Source: Acridotheres tristis
Lineage: Eukaryota > Chordata > Aves > Passeriformes > Sturnidae
Direction: 5' to 3'
Assembly: GCA_037013685.1 (NCBI GenBank)
Contig: CM072887.1
Span: 41,901,154 to 41,965,153, forward strand
DNA length: 64,000 nt
A program made the position numbers and the translations under genes. The notes under the pieces are model-generated. The model was not told the origin of the DNA and ran no database searches. It saw nothing but the letters and a program-made list of their open reading frames with translations. The stretch's first letter is position 1. Every line of letters starts with the position of its first letter. Shown here piece by piece: positions 37,581 through 52,509 of this stretch.

Positions 37581-40539
37581 TAATCTGCTCGGTGCTTTAG
37601 GAAAAAATGAGAATCCTCATTTCATTTCAGCCATTGCAGTGAACAAAGTGAACTCTTAGGAGAGGGTGAGATTTGCCCTTAAATACAGTCCAGCCATACA
37701 AGCTGTCACTTTGGCCTGAAGCTGCTTGATCTGAAATAGTTGTGGTTCCCATCAACTAGAGTTCCCATCAGGATACCCCAAGTACATTGCTGCCTCTGTG
37801 CTTTTTGTAAGAAGTGTTTTCCTGAAATAGACTTCTTTAGACAGTGAAGGATTTTATTTTCTCTGCTGTCCATCTGGTTCCTTCATCCACATCTGGAATG
37901 CTATGATTACCCAATCCACAGCAACAAAGATAATTTAAGTCTTTAAAAGACAGCAGAAGCTTGTGGAAAGGATTTATAGCTTATTAGGGTGCCTGTATAT
38001 TTTTTCTTTGTCTAAAGAACGTTTGCATTATTGTGTCATTTCTAAGAATGAAATTGCCCTCAGGGAAAATTAAAATCCATCACAAAAATGTACTTGAGAG
38101 TAGCATTGTTTTCCTAGAAATCACTGTAAATACAAGAAGTACTATAGGTAAATAGTGAAGATGCAGTCTGTTTCTTGGGCAGTTTAGGGCAAAAGAACAA
38201 ATATTCTTCAAATAATTGACAAAGCAGGATAATTACTTTTATTTTTGTTACAAGTGGGATGTGATATATCTGTGTGGCCTTACCCATGCCCAGATATACT
38301 AATACTAACACCTTTCAGAACTGATGAAGTCTTAAGACAGTGCAAATCAAATAGAGGAAATCCATTTAATGCTTTTGTTGCTAATTCCTAACTAAGAAGG
38401 GTAGAAGATAAAAGGTTGATCAAAGGTGATTCTTACTAGACTGCATGGTGATTTTTACAGCAGGGTGACAGAAGCTGTGACACAAGGGTTTCTTTTCATT
38501 CCCCTTCCCTTTGTGTGTCCTCCCCGACTCCTCCTTGCACTGTGCAAGCTTGGCAGGTCTGTTGTGCCATCTGAACCTGGGAAGTCATTACATGCCTGGC
38601 TGGCTGCAGTGGAGGGCTGGCATGGCCCGTGAGCTCAGGGCAGTGGGGCAGGAGGTGGCACTGTTCCCTCTCTGCTGGCCTCCAGTGTGCTGCTGGTCCA
38701 GAACTTCCATGAACCAGAGATTCTTGTTTTTCGAGGAAGGCATGACAGAAGTAGAGCTTCTTAAAGCAGAGAGAGTGGATTTTAGTAAATTTGTGAAGAA
38801 GTCCAGCAGGAAGGGATGACAACTTCATGTGGCAGAGTTCTGTGAAATGACCAGTTCAGCTGACCAATATCTCTTACAGATCATCTGATTTGATGGGAGA
38901 ACAGATGCTCAAAACTCTGTTAAAAAATACTTATGAAAACGTAAATATGTTAATGCTTTTCAAAGAACTGTAGCTAGCCAAATGTCATGGAACTTCCCAC
39001 AAAATATATATTTTGACCAAAGATGCAGTGCCAGAAATCAAAGTAGGCAGCTGTATTTTCCTATGCTGAAATGCTCCATTTTGCTTTAGTGAAGCAATAC
39101 TCACCTCCTGCTGCTGATTGCAGTCATGTGCCCTGTTTAAATATCTTCTGGGGAAGACCAAGGAGAATGAAGTTATTAAAAATCTGAGTTTCTCTGGGTT
39201 CATTTGAAATGAATCACTATTAAGCAATTGTGCCTCACAACTTTTTCGAAAGTGAGTATTTAATTGCTGCTACTCAAATGCGTTTTCTTAGGGTATGATT
39301 TCCCTTTGAACATCTTTTCTCTTTAGATAATTCAGTTTTTAAAATGCTGAAAATGGGAATAATGCACAATTAAGAATAAGAGTTGCACCACTCATTAGGG
39401 AGATGATAGACTGACAGAATAATGTTAAACACAGAGGAAGCAGAGATAAACTTTATTTCCCCACTCTTGTTTGCCCTGACCCTGTGTGGATGCACCTAGA
39501 AGTATGACACAAATTCAGGTACATTTTTGCATCTGTGTTTGTTAAAAGGAATCTTGTAATTGATATTTCAGTGTAGATATAGAAAGGCAGAATAACAGAA
39601 AAATCTTGGGGGTTTTGTTTTTTTTTTTCTTCTTCAGGGCAAAATATTTGAGAATTTCTCTCCTCTTTAATAGTTATAATATGGTTAGCTGTGAAGAACC
39701 CAATGGAAAAGAACAGTTGTAATTGAAATAAGGAAAGAAAACAACTTATAAGCTGATTTGAAAAAAAATGTAGAATTCAAATTCAGCTGAATAGTACTTT
39801 AAAGAGAGAATTTTTTTTTAACCTTGCAGTAACATATTACTTCACTGCCTCTGCAAATTCATTTGTGCTTGTAATCTAAGACTCCTAAGGCTAATCTAAG
39901 CTTTCCTCTGCTACTGAGTAGGTATACAATAAGCAGTCAATTGATTTGTGTTACTCTACCTAGTTTCAGAAGCACTTATTATACCAAATATCTTTTACTT
40001 TTCTGGGCACTCTAGCTCATCTCTCTTTGTTGCTGAGTTGTCATGCAATAGTAAGCATCTTATAGTGCTTACTTTCCAAAATATGACTTTTGTTTGTTTG
40101 TATTCCGACAACATATTCATTTTATTTCAATTTACGTATGCTTTCTGATCTTTCATGTGTTACTGTCTTCCATATAAAGCATTTTTCACCCAGCTGAGTA
40201 TTCAGTCCTTGCCAGCTATTTATAATTCACTAAAAGCCCATTTTCTGTTTCACACATCAGTTTGCATTGCAGCTAGGGTGGAATCTGTTATGCATTTGTG
40301 TGCTGTTTTCTCACATAGGCAAATCCTTTCATTCTCACCACTTCCACCAGGAGGTTACAGCTATTTAGCTGGTCATGCACATGGAGCCAAAGGTATTTTG
40401 TAGAGGTACTTGACTCAAAATATCTGAATTTGTTTCCTAACATCTCTTTTCTTATACCTTTCTACCTGGTCCTGTATATATCACAGTAATTTCTTTCAGG
40501 CCTTGTGAGAAGCTTTGCTTGGTTCAGCCCCTATAGGTC

Positions 40540-40559
40540 AATTAGGCTGCAGCCTAATT
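40540..40559. repeat. Perfect 20-bp palindrome
   Basis: AATTAGGCTGCAGCCTAATT equals its own reverse complement and is centred on a PstI-type CTGCAG. The ends carry AATTAG/CTAATT cores. Confidence 0.9.
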
Positions 40560-43500
40560 AATTAACAAATTACAAATATTAATGATGAAATACCCCTCTT
40601 TGTCCCAGCTCTAGCCATCTTCTTGTATGAGGACCATTTTTATACAGTTGACTATAAAGCCTGTCCATTGAATGACTTTTGTTGTGTAATCTGAAATCCC
40701 ATATTTTTTTATAAGGTAAAATAATTTTGAAGTTGCTGAATTGTTATTTCAGGCATCTTTCTGCAGAGAATGGTGATTTATGGTGTGTTAGCATTTACAG
40801 AATAAGCAGCCTTTCAAGGCAGCTACACTAATATTTCAGAAGCTTAACCACAAAATGTTCCAAGGAATGAATCTTAAGATGATCTTTGGCCAGGCAGAGG
40901 TATAACCCATGTATTGTGCTGACTTGATGACTTGATAAGACTGACCTGAACTGACTATAGGTTCTAGACCAATTAACAGACTTGATCAGAATAATATCCA
41001 TTGGCCCTTTGATTTTTTAGGTGACACCTTCTGGCTTCATCAGACTTATAGTTCTGAGGTAGAACTTCATTAGGATACCTCTTTTCCTGTCATGTCTGCA
41101 TGCTTCTGTTCCAGCAGTTTGTTCAAAGATGCTCTGTGGTCTCTGAAGTTCATTAATGTCTGTGTGTGTGTACGGGATGTTTGTCTGCCCTAAAAGTAAA
41201 TAGTCCTACAGTATTTGTTACTGGGAACTCCTTACCTTAATTTGTTGTGGGCCTCCTTTCAGCATTATTAAACTGTGACTTTTTAGTCTCTGGCTGTGGG
41301 TTGCTGTGTGCTGGGTTTGTCTCTGTGGAGGAAACTGAGTATCTTTTGTGCATGAGTTGCATTTTTATGTAAGCAATATATTCTATGGTAAATTCACACA
41401 TCCTCCACGTCTTCCTCATACTCACCTGTTCTTTTCATTTGGATGGGAAAAGAAGTGTCTCTGTGGGGTTCTGAGGATTTCTACACCTCCTGGGAGTTAA
41501 TTTTGCTCTCTTTAGAACAGGTCAATAGTGCTTGTCAGGCATCAGAGTCACTGGCTGAGGCATTCTGGTTTCTCCCAGAAGTGAAGCCAGACATCTTTCC
41601 AGAGGCACTTAGCTGAAAAGAGGATTTCCTAGAATTTTAATCATACCCCTTATGTTTTCACCCAAAATACTGTACTTTGGAGCTGTGCTAATTGACCTGA
41701 TGTTCTGGTTTTAGATTCATGGTGGTAACCCTCAGAGCTAATTTACACAACGTGCTTTGAACTGAACTTGGTAATGCAAATATAATGTCCTATTAGCTAA
41801 CTGTGAATGGTTCCTACTGGGATTTGTACAATGATTCTAAGTTCATTATTACTGTCATTCAATACTGTGGATGAGTAGAGGAAAAATAATTAAACAAAGT
41901 AGTACTTTAAATCCCAGAAGGAATGTAAAATCAACAAAGTTGAAAACCCAGAGGTCTTAACTTGTGTTTAATATGTGGAAAGGGAGGGGGAAGCAAGAGT
42001 GTGTGTTAAATACTCAGCATAGCTCCCCAACCTAATTGGATGGAAAAATTGATACCCAGTGTATTTCCCCCAGATGATTCTGTATTTCTCCAAAATTTAG
42101 ACCGATAATGTTACACGGAAAATGGCTTAAGAAGTATTTTCTTCTAATCCTCCTTTAAATATAAGTCATCTTCCAAAAGTGTTGCTTGGGGATTTAGCTG
42201 TGTGACTCCTACTGATATCCCTGGAAGTCTCACGGCTAAAATGCACAAACAGCGCTTTGAAAAAGCCTCTTACAATCCAACACTGTGGAAGCATTTGCTG
42301 TGTGAGCATTTCTCATTTCTACAACTTGACCTGGTGTTAGCAGCAAAATCTATGGGACACCTTAAAGTTGGGAAAATGGTGAGTGTTCCTCAACTCTGCA
42401 TAAACATGCAGGCTGGTACAAATCCACTTCTATTAGACGGTCCTGATGTTTAACATTGAATTGCAAGGGAAGATGACAGAAAAACCACACTGTTCAACTG
42501 ACATATTAGTCAGTCAACCAGGCAAAGAGGCAGCAGCTCAATTGAAAAATTATTCTCAAGTGTGGTGAACTGTACCACTTGGCTCTACTCACACTTGAAC
42601 AGAGTGCCCTAGAAAGTCAGGCACTGTAATCTGCTCATCTGCTGCAGACCAACAGAGTTTCCCTTGGGCTCAGTTCTTTAGCATCACCTTTCAACCTGCT
42701 CTTCATCATTACTTTTTTTTCCTATTTGTCTCCCTCCACTTCTCTTTTCTCCAGTGGTTTCTGGGCTGACTGTCTCTCTTAAACTGTTGACTGTCCAAAA
42801 ATTAGACTAGCTACTGTAGCAGGAAACCTGAGTCGTCATCTCTATTTTCAGGCTGTGAGACTCATAGAAAATTTCATTCCTTCGATGTCACAGCCCAGGT
42901 TTGTTGTAGTCCAGCTGGTGGATAATTCCATCTGCCTGTCCACCTTTTCCATGGAGAAGTAATGAGAAATGGATGGATGTTGTCTGTAGAGCTGATTAGT
43001 TTGTCCTGAGATTGTCCAGAAGAAGTTATTGCTGCTCTTGGACCTTAGTGAGAAGGTTAAAAAAGGAGGCGTAATTCTAATTATTGGACATTTTGGAATA
43101 GCCTTATAACGCTCTTCTTGCTGCAGGTGTCAGGATGTTCTGAAGACTTGGGCCTTGATTTTTGCCAGAGTTGGATTTCTGCCCCAAAACTCAAGAAACT
43201 AAAACTTTCATTTTCAAGGTGACACTTGAAAAATAATTTAGGTCCTGAAGATTACATCAACTAAGCATGTGAAATCATACCTAAAGAACATTTGGTATTA
43301 GAAAATGTTCAATTAAGCTATTGTAGAAGAGTTTACATCAGCCATCAGGAAGTTGTTTCAACATCGCCAGAATGACCAGTGAAGTGTCCACAAACTGCTG
43401 TTCCAGGAATCCTTTCTAGCTTGTACTTAACAGTTTGCTTTTCTAGAAGTTGTTTAAACACTGCAAGCTTGGTATGGAGAGCAAAACCAGAAGTAAAATT

Positions 43501-46500
43501 CCCTGTGGTATTGGATGATTTACAGCTTAAGTGAAAGAGCAAAGGTGACAAAATCTGAGAAAAAGGAATTTGAAAGGCAGAGTAGAAACTGAAAAGAAGA
43601 ACAGAGGAGAAAGTGACACAAACAGCATAGACTTAGGGTGGGAGACAGCTTGGGTCATATGGCAAATAAAATGTATGAAAAAGAAAATCATAGTCAAAAG
43701 TCAAGAAAGAGTGTCAGTTTCAACAGAAATTGCTATTTTTCAGGGAATTTTTTAAAAAACCACTGTATTAAAGCATTTTGCTGCTTTGAAGAATGAGTTC
43801 ACTCATCCTACTTACAATATAGCAATGCAGAGACTTGATATGAAGGGCAAGGCCTTTAATTTCTTCCCTTTATAGACATTACATAAACAGAGGTCTTAGG
43901 GTTTAATTCAAACAAAAGATTTTCTATTGATGCTGAAATTGTCTGCTTCAATCTAGAAAGAGATTTTTGAATAGGAATAAGGCTGCTTTGTTCGTCATCT
44001 TTCTAAGCTAAATATGTATTCTCTCTTAAAAAACAAAAGGCTCCAGGGGGCTCAAATATTTTATAGTTTATCCAGATAAGGAGAAGATGTAGATTTATGC
44101 CTGGCTCTGGTGACCAATGATGGTATCAATGAAAAAAAATATGTGAAAGAGAGAGTAGCATCAGTGAAGATTACATGGTTATATGCAATGTGCTGGAGTT
44201 TGGAATCCCTTTTTTTATTATGCAGTGTAAAGTGGTGTGTTCAACTAATTTATAAAGTGCACTTTATCACCCTATGTGAAATCTTATGCCTTCGTTGTGA
44301 CCACTTAGCTTAGAGGTATTAAAGCTGTTGTTTCCATAAGCTCTACTGCAGTAGAGTTTGGCACTAAGAGTTTTTTTAATCAGAAAACTAACGAAGAATT
44401 TATAGATAAACAACATTTTAAAGTCAGCCCATTAAATTAATGATCCTGTCTTGAAAGCAGTTCAAAAAACATCTGTCCACTCATCAGTGTGCCCTTGTGT
44501 CTGTGCCTCTGCCCTTTTGGGTGTTCAGGATTAGTAGAAGCACTTAATGCACATACGTTCTTGTGGATACATCTGTTTTGCTCAGCTGCAGTAGTTCTCC
44601 CACTTACATTGTCTAAATCTCTGCCCCAGCTTTGTGTGCAAGGAGCAGAGAGGCTTTTAAGGCATCACTGCATGTTCATGGTCAAAAGCATCATGTTTAC
44701 ATTGACATGTCAGGCATAGCCAAATATTACATGTGGGTTTAATGAAACTCATATGCTGTTTCTGTAGGTTGCATAATGCCAGGAGTAAGCAGCTAGGGCA
44801 AAGATTATTAGGGATTAAGGAAAGTGATATATTAAAGCTCCCTTGTCCCTGATATGACTGCAGAACAGGCTCTGCTCAACCTCTCTGCTGAGCAGCTTCA
44901 CATTTTTTCTTCTTTGGGAGGCTTGTAATTGCATTGCAGAAAGGATGACTGGTATATCCAACGGTGGTCAAGTAGTTTGCAAAGGGTTTCTGAAAACTTC
45001 AGTGTATGTGGGACACTGCTTCCCTGTATCATGGTCTCGTTGTCAGCTATTTTTCAAAACTGAAATTGCTGCTTCTGTGAAGTTTCAAGACCTGTTCTAG
45101 ATCCTTGGAGAGAACAGCAGTACAGAAATGCAAGCTAGTGCTATTTGCAGGTATCGTTTGTAAGCCTCGGTACAGGAAGTCCCCGCTTTATTTGATGTCA
45201 TTTCAACGTTGTTAAAAAATAGCTTACAATGCTGAATATTCTTTCTCATCACTATTGCAATTTGTAGTACTTCTAACCTTCAGAATATACCTTTAAGCTC
45301 CACTTTGGTTTCTTTAAAATTAAGGACTGATGTCTTAGTAGAAATTTGTTCTACTATGAAGGTGTTTGTGATTTTCCTTTGTCAGTGATAGCATTAGCTT
45401 TTTTAACACTTTTTTCCTTTTTTTGTTGCTTTTCAAAGCTCTTATACTTGTATGCTGCTCTCCCTTTAATCTCTTTTAGTACCCAGATTCTACAGCAGTA
45501 TATGGGGTCAAATTCAATTTTTCTAATTTTTTTCCTGTGTTGCAGTGATGTGGTTTTGTTCTATAAAGAAGTTTTGAACACAATTTCTGCAATAATTAAT
45601 TGTATTTGTTGAAATAAAAATATATTTTATCTTCTTAGGCCTGCCTCTCTGTAAGTGCCTGGGTTCTTGCTAATTTCTATGGCCTGACTAGCAAGCATGT
45701 TAAGATAGGAAAAGAATAATCAGCAGTATTAAGACTAGCATGAAATTTTGCAGAGTCCTTCTTTGAAAAAAATTTCTGGAGGGGTTAGAGTGATTAAGAA
45801 AAATCTTTGGTCATCTTTCCTTTGTGACCTTAAATTAAAAAGCGAAAGTACTAAAGCATTAGGTGTAAGACTGCATACACCTGGAACCAGCTATTGTGTC
45901 TTTTAGAAGCCTTGATGTTGTTGAATGGCTGTGACATGTTCCGTGTTCTATGGATCATCCATTTAGCTGTAAAGTATTCTCTTAAGCCAAAAATTGAATT
46001 GTGGTTTCACTTGTTTTATAGTTTGTCTCCTCAGACAAAAATGTTTGACCTGTTCCTGGCTTTCATAACATAGGCATTAGGTGTTGTCAGTAATTGTCAT
46101 AGAGCTTAGCCCATGCATAAAGCCTTAATTGTTCTCTGTTGTTTGTCTTGGATAGCTGTATAAAGGGCTCATTCTGGGTCTTTTTATCTTATCTAACAGT
46201 GTTAAAATAAATCTTACTTCCAGGAAAAACTTGTGGCAATTCAAGTAACAAGTTTGAACTCTTCTGGTGCCTTTGCACATGTTGAGTCTGGTTGCCTTCT
46301 TTGGGTGTGTAATGATTTCCAGATGATGTCTTGTGACTGCTGACAATCTACAGAGGGCAAGCTGGACACATGGCTCTCCTTGATGTTCAGGCTTTGCTTT
46401 GTGAGGAGGAAGGAAAAAAGGAAATTTTTTTGTTGCTGTTGGAGTGGGGAGGCTGAACAGATGGTCAGCAGAGGATTGAAGTAATAGGTGGCAAACTGGC

Positions 46501-49500
46501 AGAGAGGAGAACCAGGTAGGAGAAAATGTAAGCAGATTGCTCTCTGATACCTCTGCCTTCCCCTTTGTTTCTCCCCGGTTGCTTAGTAAAGAATGCAAAA
46601 GAAATAAGAATAGAAAGTGAAAGGAAACTTTTCTCATGTGTTTTGGAAAAGAGATGATACTTTCAGTACTGAAGTACGTTAATAAGTTGTTGTGTAACGA
46701 AGTGTAAACAATGATTCTGGTGGCTGCAGAGAAGCAAGGAAAACAGGATGGTCCTATCCATGTGAGGGTATGGGAGAGGAAAACTCAACCTTCACTTTCC
46801 CATAGGAGAATATAGCCTCCATCCCCTGAGGATGTTACCGGTGAAGATATCCAGCATTCTTCCAGAAGTGGTACTATACAGTCACTCTGGAGCTAAAAAT
46901 TGTGCCATGAATCCATGTCCTATCTGATTTTAAATGAAGTTAAATCTGTCTGCAATGAAGAAAACCTTTCTGGGGCAAGTTGGCTTATTTGTGTCAGCAG
47001 TGTAAAGCAGAGAGAGAGTTAGGTTTGAGCTCAGATTTCCCTGAAGTTAGAATCTTGTCATCTGGTACCAAACACATGAAGTAGGAATGGTTTTCTCCCT
47101 CACTTTCTGAATACAATTTAAAATTCCATTTAGTGCACTCCAGTAATTCGTAGGTTTTGAATTAATCGTGGAAAAGTAACCAAACCTGTGATAGGGGATC
47201 TGCACCTAGCCTGTGGTTACTACAGAGGTGGTAAATGCAAGGCAGAAGTTGGGAGGCCAGGACGCTGCTTCCAGACCTGGGGCTGCACAGGTGGGTGGCC
47301 TGGTGCTATTTGCTTTGTGACACTCCACATGCTTTATATAGTCTCTTAAAGTATGAAGGCAGATCTTTTTTTCATGTTACTGTGTGCTCTGGTGACTGCT
47401 GGGCCTACTGCCCCTTCAGTTTAGAATCCGTATGCTTGCTTTGATACTGTGTAATAAAGCAATGCATAAAATTTCAGCTATTTTTTTTAAGGTTAATTAT
47501 TTACTGAAAGTAATTTGCCTCCTTCTGCCTGCTGTCTCCCACAATTAGCATGGAAGGAATCCCTGTGTCAGGTTTGACAGATTTTGCAGAAATTTGAAAG
47601 AAACTCAGAAACCGTGTGAAAGTATGGTAATTCTCTTGAATTTAGGCAATTTAATCATCACAGAACTTGAAGGGTCACCTGTCTCTTTGGATGAAAAGTA
47701 CTGCATACAACAAAGAAGGTTCAGAAGGCAGATTCTGGGAATGTCTGTTTCTCAAATATGCCTTTTTATGCAGGGTGGTTTTCCCCTGCTCCTTGTCACC
47801 TTAGCAAACCTTTTATGCCTTGCTCAAAGACAGAATTGTCAGTTGTTATAGGCAGAGCTGCTGGCACCTCCTGTCATTTCTCTTTGTAAGATCTATTTTC
47901 TGGTTTTTATTTCTTTGTCAAACTTCTGTTCATTCCAAGATTTTCCATAACTTATATCTGCCCTGACATCTAACTTGAGAGCAGAATGTGGCTTCTCTCT
48001 TAAAATCAGTATCTTCTGTATGCTATCTATGTTTAGCTGTAATTTTTTACATCAAAGGCAAGGTGCCACTTGTCTTATTGCATTCTCAAAATCATCGTTA
48101 CACCTAAGTCTACAAATTAAGCCATCTGTAAATATGTTGAGAACTTGGACACAAGCAGAAGGAGCATTTTCTTTGCCTATTTCTGCTATGTGTAAAATAC
48201 TGCCATCTTTCCAAGTGAGCTGGAAAAACTTGGCCAGGCTTGGCCTTTATGTGATCTCCTAAAGAGAGAGGAAGCTGGTTCTCCAGGGCTTGCAGTGCCC
48301 ACCCATTCCCAGCATGTCTGGAGATTAGACTATGCTTCCTCCTGTTCAGGATGTACCAATGTGTTAGGGAGAAATTGAACAGTAGACACACTGTATCCAC
48401 AGCTCCAAAGGGAACTTCCTGAGGAAGGCAAGTTGTTCTCACTGTTTCAGTCTTTTCCTGTTTCAGTATTGGGGGCAAAATGCCGTGCTGTCCTGTGTTC
48501 TGCCAAGTTTGTATTTCTCTATTACTCGTCATAGATTTTTATTTCTTCCCATATTTTTCCAGAGTTAGAGGGTATAGAGTGGAAATATACTATAAGGTTT
48601 TGAACGTGAGAGTGAGCATAGTATTTTAAGACAGTGATGCTCCAGATGCAACCTTTAGTTGTTTGCTTCTTTGCATCAGAAGTGTTGCCCTATGGTATCA
48701 GAGCAGTTGACTGTCTAGTGCTGGAGAGGAAAGTGATGCTGATGGAAATCTTCATGCAGGCAAGATACTACATACTCCATCCCTCTGAGAGCTCTGAAAG
48801 CAGTGGGTGTCATTTGGCAGTGGATCCCTGAAAGCCCCCTCTTCTCCTGTGGGATGGGATTGTGATAAGATCAACATTACTGAATCACCCAGCTGTTGTT
48901 GCAGACTCTCTTCCATCCAGAGGGACTGAGAGTATCTAGCAGCCCTGCATAGTACAGCCCTGTTGCATTCCTGGATCTCAGTCCCAACAGAACTGCTGCT
49001 CCTGAGCTGCCTGCCAGTGGTATGCCATTGCAAAGCACAGCTTTCCATTTCTGTGGTAGGACACTATCCTATTCTACAGGCCAGCTGCTTACAGAAGGAG
49101 GGAAAAACCTTGTGACTGAGTTATGGAATCATCTCCAATTAGGCAGAGAATATTTTCAACTCCATTGAGTAAGATTGGGTTGTGTCTTTAAATGTCTGGC
49201 TTTAATTTCTTAGATGTTCAGTACAGATGTTTGTTTTTCCAGTTCACCTTTATGTAGTGTTTCTAATTGCAGAATAGCCAGTCCGTTTGGACTTCTAAAT
49301 TTTATCCGCCTCATCTCTCGTGGCAGTAATTTCCTCAGTTATTTCATGTTGTTCTGCAATGTTATTTAGAAGATTAGCAGATATCTTAGAACAAACCACA
49401 ATTACTGGAAGAGACAGATAATAACTATGTACCTTGGTATTTACTTCATTACTGGATGACAGGGAACCAGCATAGAGTTTTATTTGCCTTTTTAAAGTAT

Positions 49501-51058
49501 TTGCACTTTTCAAATAAGGCACTTATTTTTGTGCCTTTAATCCTAAAATCTGTTCTTTCTACTTGAGTTCCTTGGGAACAATACACTGGAGAGTGGCCAT
49601 TGTTCTTCACACAGAGCTTGTTCTTTGGGGTTTTTCCCTGTCTGTCTGCAGGATGCAGAATTCCTTACCATTCTGTAATCCAAAATCTTGCTACTGGGGC
49701 TTGATAAATCATCTTGACATGTAGTTGGGCAGCTGAGATGTCATCTCTGAAGTCTGACTGTCTTTTTATTTAACCTTTAAATATATCAAAGCTGTTCTTC
49801 AGTTTTTCAGACCCCAACTTCACACATTAATGTAGTACATCTTTCATGACGGAAAAGATCAGAATAATTTTCATAGAATCATTTTCTGCTTTCATTTTTT
49901 CTTAGTATTAATAGCAATTTTTTAATTTAAAAAAAGAATAGTGACAGGAGAAGCAACATGTCAGCCTTGTTCACACCTAATTCTGTCCTCAGAGTAGATC
50001 AATGCATGTCTATGCAGCTATTTTTATTCCTAGATACTTAAGTCAGGCAAAAATTGTCAGTGAAGCCAGTGGGAGTTGTGTTCTACCTAATAAAATATTT
50101 GAGAAGGAGCATAATGCTTGTGGATCAGAAGGGCTAATTTTGTAGGTTTCAGGCTTGTCATGCAGGCAAGTAATGTCTCACAGTTCTTTTAATGCTGGAT
50201 GTTGGAGCTATTGCAGCTCTTCCAACCTTTAATTTTGTGTAAAACTATGCATCATTATTCATCCACACTGTCTACCCATAAAAAAAAAAAAAAAGGAAAA
50301 GAAAAAATACCTTCTAGGATAGAATGCAAAAAATTTATTTTGGATTTTGTATCTCTTGGACTCAGTGGATGACTTGTCTGGTAGAGAACTACTGACCTGT
50401 GTAAACTACTGTGGTATTGACTACCAGTTTTTAAGCCTCGTATTCAATTTTAAAGATTTATTCTTCTGAGTTGCCAAGCACCTACGTTTGGAGCATCCAT
50501 ATGAACACTGGTTTGAAGTGTCTTCAGTCAGATACTCAGGTATTACAAAGTTTTAGAAAATACTGATCACAGAATCCAAAGCATATTTCATAGTTCATAG
50601 CTCTTTTTAAGTTCAATTTTTGAGGACCAAAGAATAAGAGACTGAAGAATAAAAGTAATGAAACACTTTCATGTGCAGGCTTGAATAATCTTTGTAAGTA
50701 ATAGAAATAGCATTACCCCACTGGGGCTGCTTTCAGATGAGAAATGACATGTGATGATATTTTAAAGGAATGCTACGTAGGTTTATTATTGAATGGTATT
50801 TATGCAGCTTCTAAAACAGCAGATTTACATTCTGTAGCCATTAAAAGGCCACCACAGGAGCTCACTGCTGCTTCTCAGTTCTGTCTGACCAAAACTGATT
50901 CCAAGACTGGACTTTGCTGCTGTAAGGAGGAAGAAAAATTTAAGATAAAATAAGGTAAAGAAATGCTGACTCACTTTTCTTCAATTAAGACTTCACAAGA
51001 GAAGTTTATTTTTAGTCTTACCAAATAACTTGGTGTTCTGATCTTCTGTGAGTATTTA

Positions 51059-51103
51059 TACTTCTTTATTTTAATAGAGAATTTCTACTTCTTTATTTTA
51101 ATA
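51059..51103 (+). repeat. 18-bp direct repeat with 27-bp period
   Basis: TACTTCTTTATTTTAATA occurs at 51059-51076 and again at 51086-51103, separated by GAGAATTTC. Exact copies suggest a recent local duplication. Confidence 0.85.
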
Positions 51104-52509
51104 ACTCCCCTCAAGGCCAATGTAAGCTAAGCATGTAACTCTCCAGAGAACTGATGGAAAAAGGCAACCCCATTCACTTAAAAGTAAAAATAAACCATTT
51201 GGCATGCAGAGAAGAATCTCATAAGTTATTATTTCTTTTCTTTCTCTGTCATCTAGTATTTTCTTGGCCAGATTGAAGGCACACACGGTTTCCTGTTTGC
51301 ATTTTTTTGCTTTGAAGTGATGGTGAATAGATTAATTAAATTAGAACAAAAAAAAAGTCAGCTAATCAGTTGCTTGTCTTCTGTTTCAGTGGATGATCTA
51401 AAAGGCTGAAAGTATTTCTGTATTCGTTGCAGTGCTGTCTACAGTTTGTTGCAAGGGAAGTAACCTTAATCAGGTTTTTAAGATGTGTTTTCCTTCCAGC
51501 AAAATCTCCAGGTCACAGCTTTTCCAATTACACAGAGAAGAAGGCAAGGAGACAAAGCTAGTCTGGGGAGCTTTCTCTTTCAGCAGCAAAGTTTGCATTT
51601 CTTTTAATGTAGTTAAAACGTTTGACAGGAGAGAGTAGGGTTTAGTGATGTGAGGTGATTTCCAAATGAGTGTTAGCTTTTTGCTGACCTACTTTTGACT
51701 AGTGGTGTATTCTTGTCCATTACTTTTTGTCATTGAATAATGCTGGTATATTAAGCTGTGTGCTTCAAGGGCATTGTAAAATTGCATGTAGGGGCAGGAC
51801 TGAACTGTGAAAGTGCGAATTACTTTATCAGATCAAACCCAATTAAAAAGTGACAAGCACAGCAGGAGAAATTGAAAGCAAGGTTTATCTTTCATGTAAT
51901 GTAAGAAGTCACTATATCGGTTAGAAACAAAGTGAGTGTGAAACAGATTCTCCACCTCTTCTCGTCTCTCTCCAAAAATTAATAATATCTGCTGACTTTA
52001 TTATCCAAAAGAATAAGCCCCTGAGTTGTAACAGCTCGTGTTGAAGGACACTGTGACAATGGCAAGAGAAGTGGAAGTACAGCACCCGAACACCTTGAAG
52101 CTATTTGCTATCAAAGCATGCACTGGGCCTCAGGTCGGCACATTTGGGGATTGATGGATAGGGAGTTTGCAAGAAGTGGTGGCTGTTTTTGTAAAGCTGT
52201 AGTGTCGTTAAAGAAAGACTTGCTGTCTTACAGGCTCTCTGCAGTTCCACAGGAAGTGTAGGAATAAAAGCATGGTAAGGAAACTGTGAACTTTTACTAA
52301 GTCCTGTAGTTGTTACAGAACTGCTACAAGCTAGGGAAAGTTATATAGTCTCCAGTACCACTGCAGAAAACCTTATAAACCCTTTTGCATAACATCCATC
52401 AGCACTCTTCTAATGAGTAATTGGGCCTGTGAATGTATAAACTAATGCAGTTGTCTATGTGCAATGTAATTTTGCAGAATCCTGCTTCCAGACTACTGGG
52501 GCTGTGGTG

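Noticed and set aside
42202..42453. Possible exon ending ATG|GTGAGT at about 42378
   Set aside because: The donor is good, but there is no convincing acceptor, no phase agreement with DISC1 that I could establish, and no recognisable peptide.
50280..50312. A-rich run as a processed pseudogene tail
   Set aside because: The upstream sequence shows no coding similarity and no target-site duplication.
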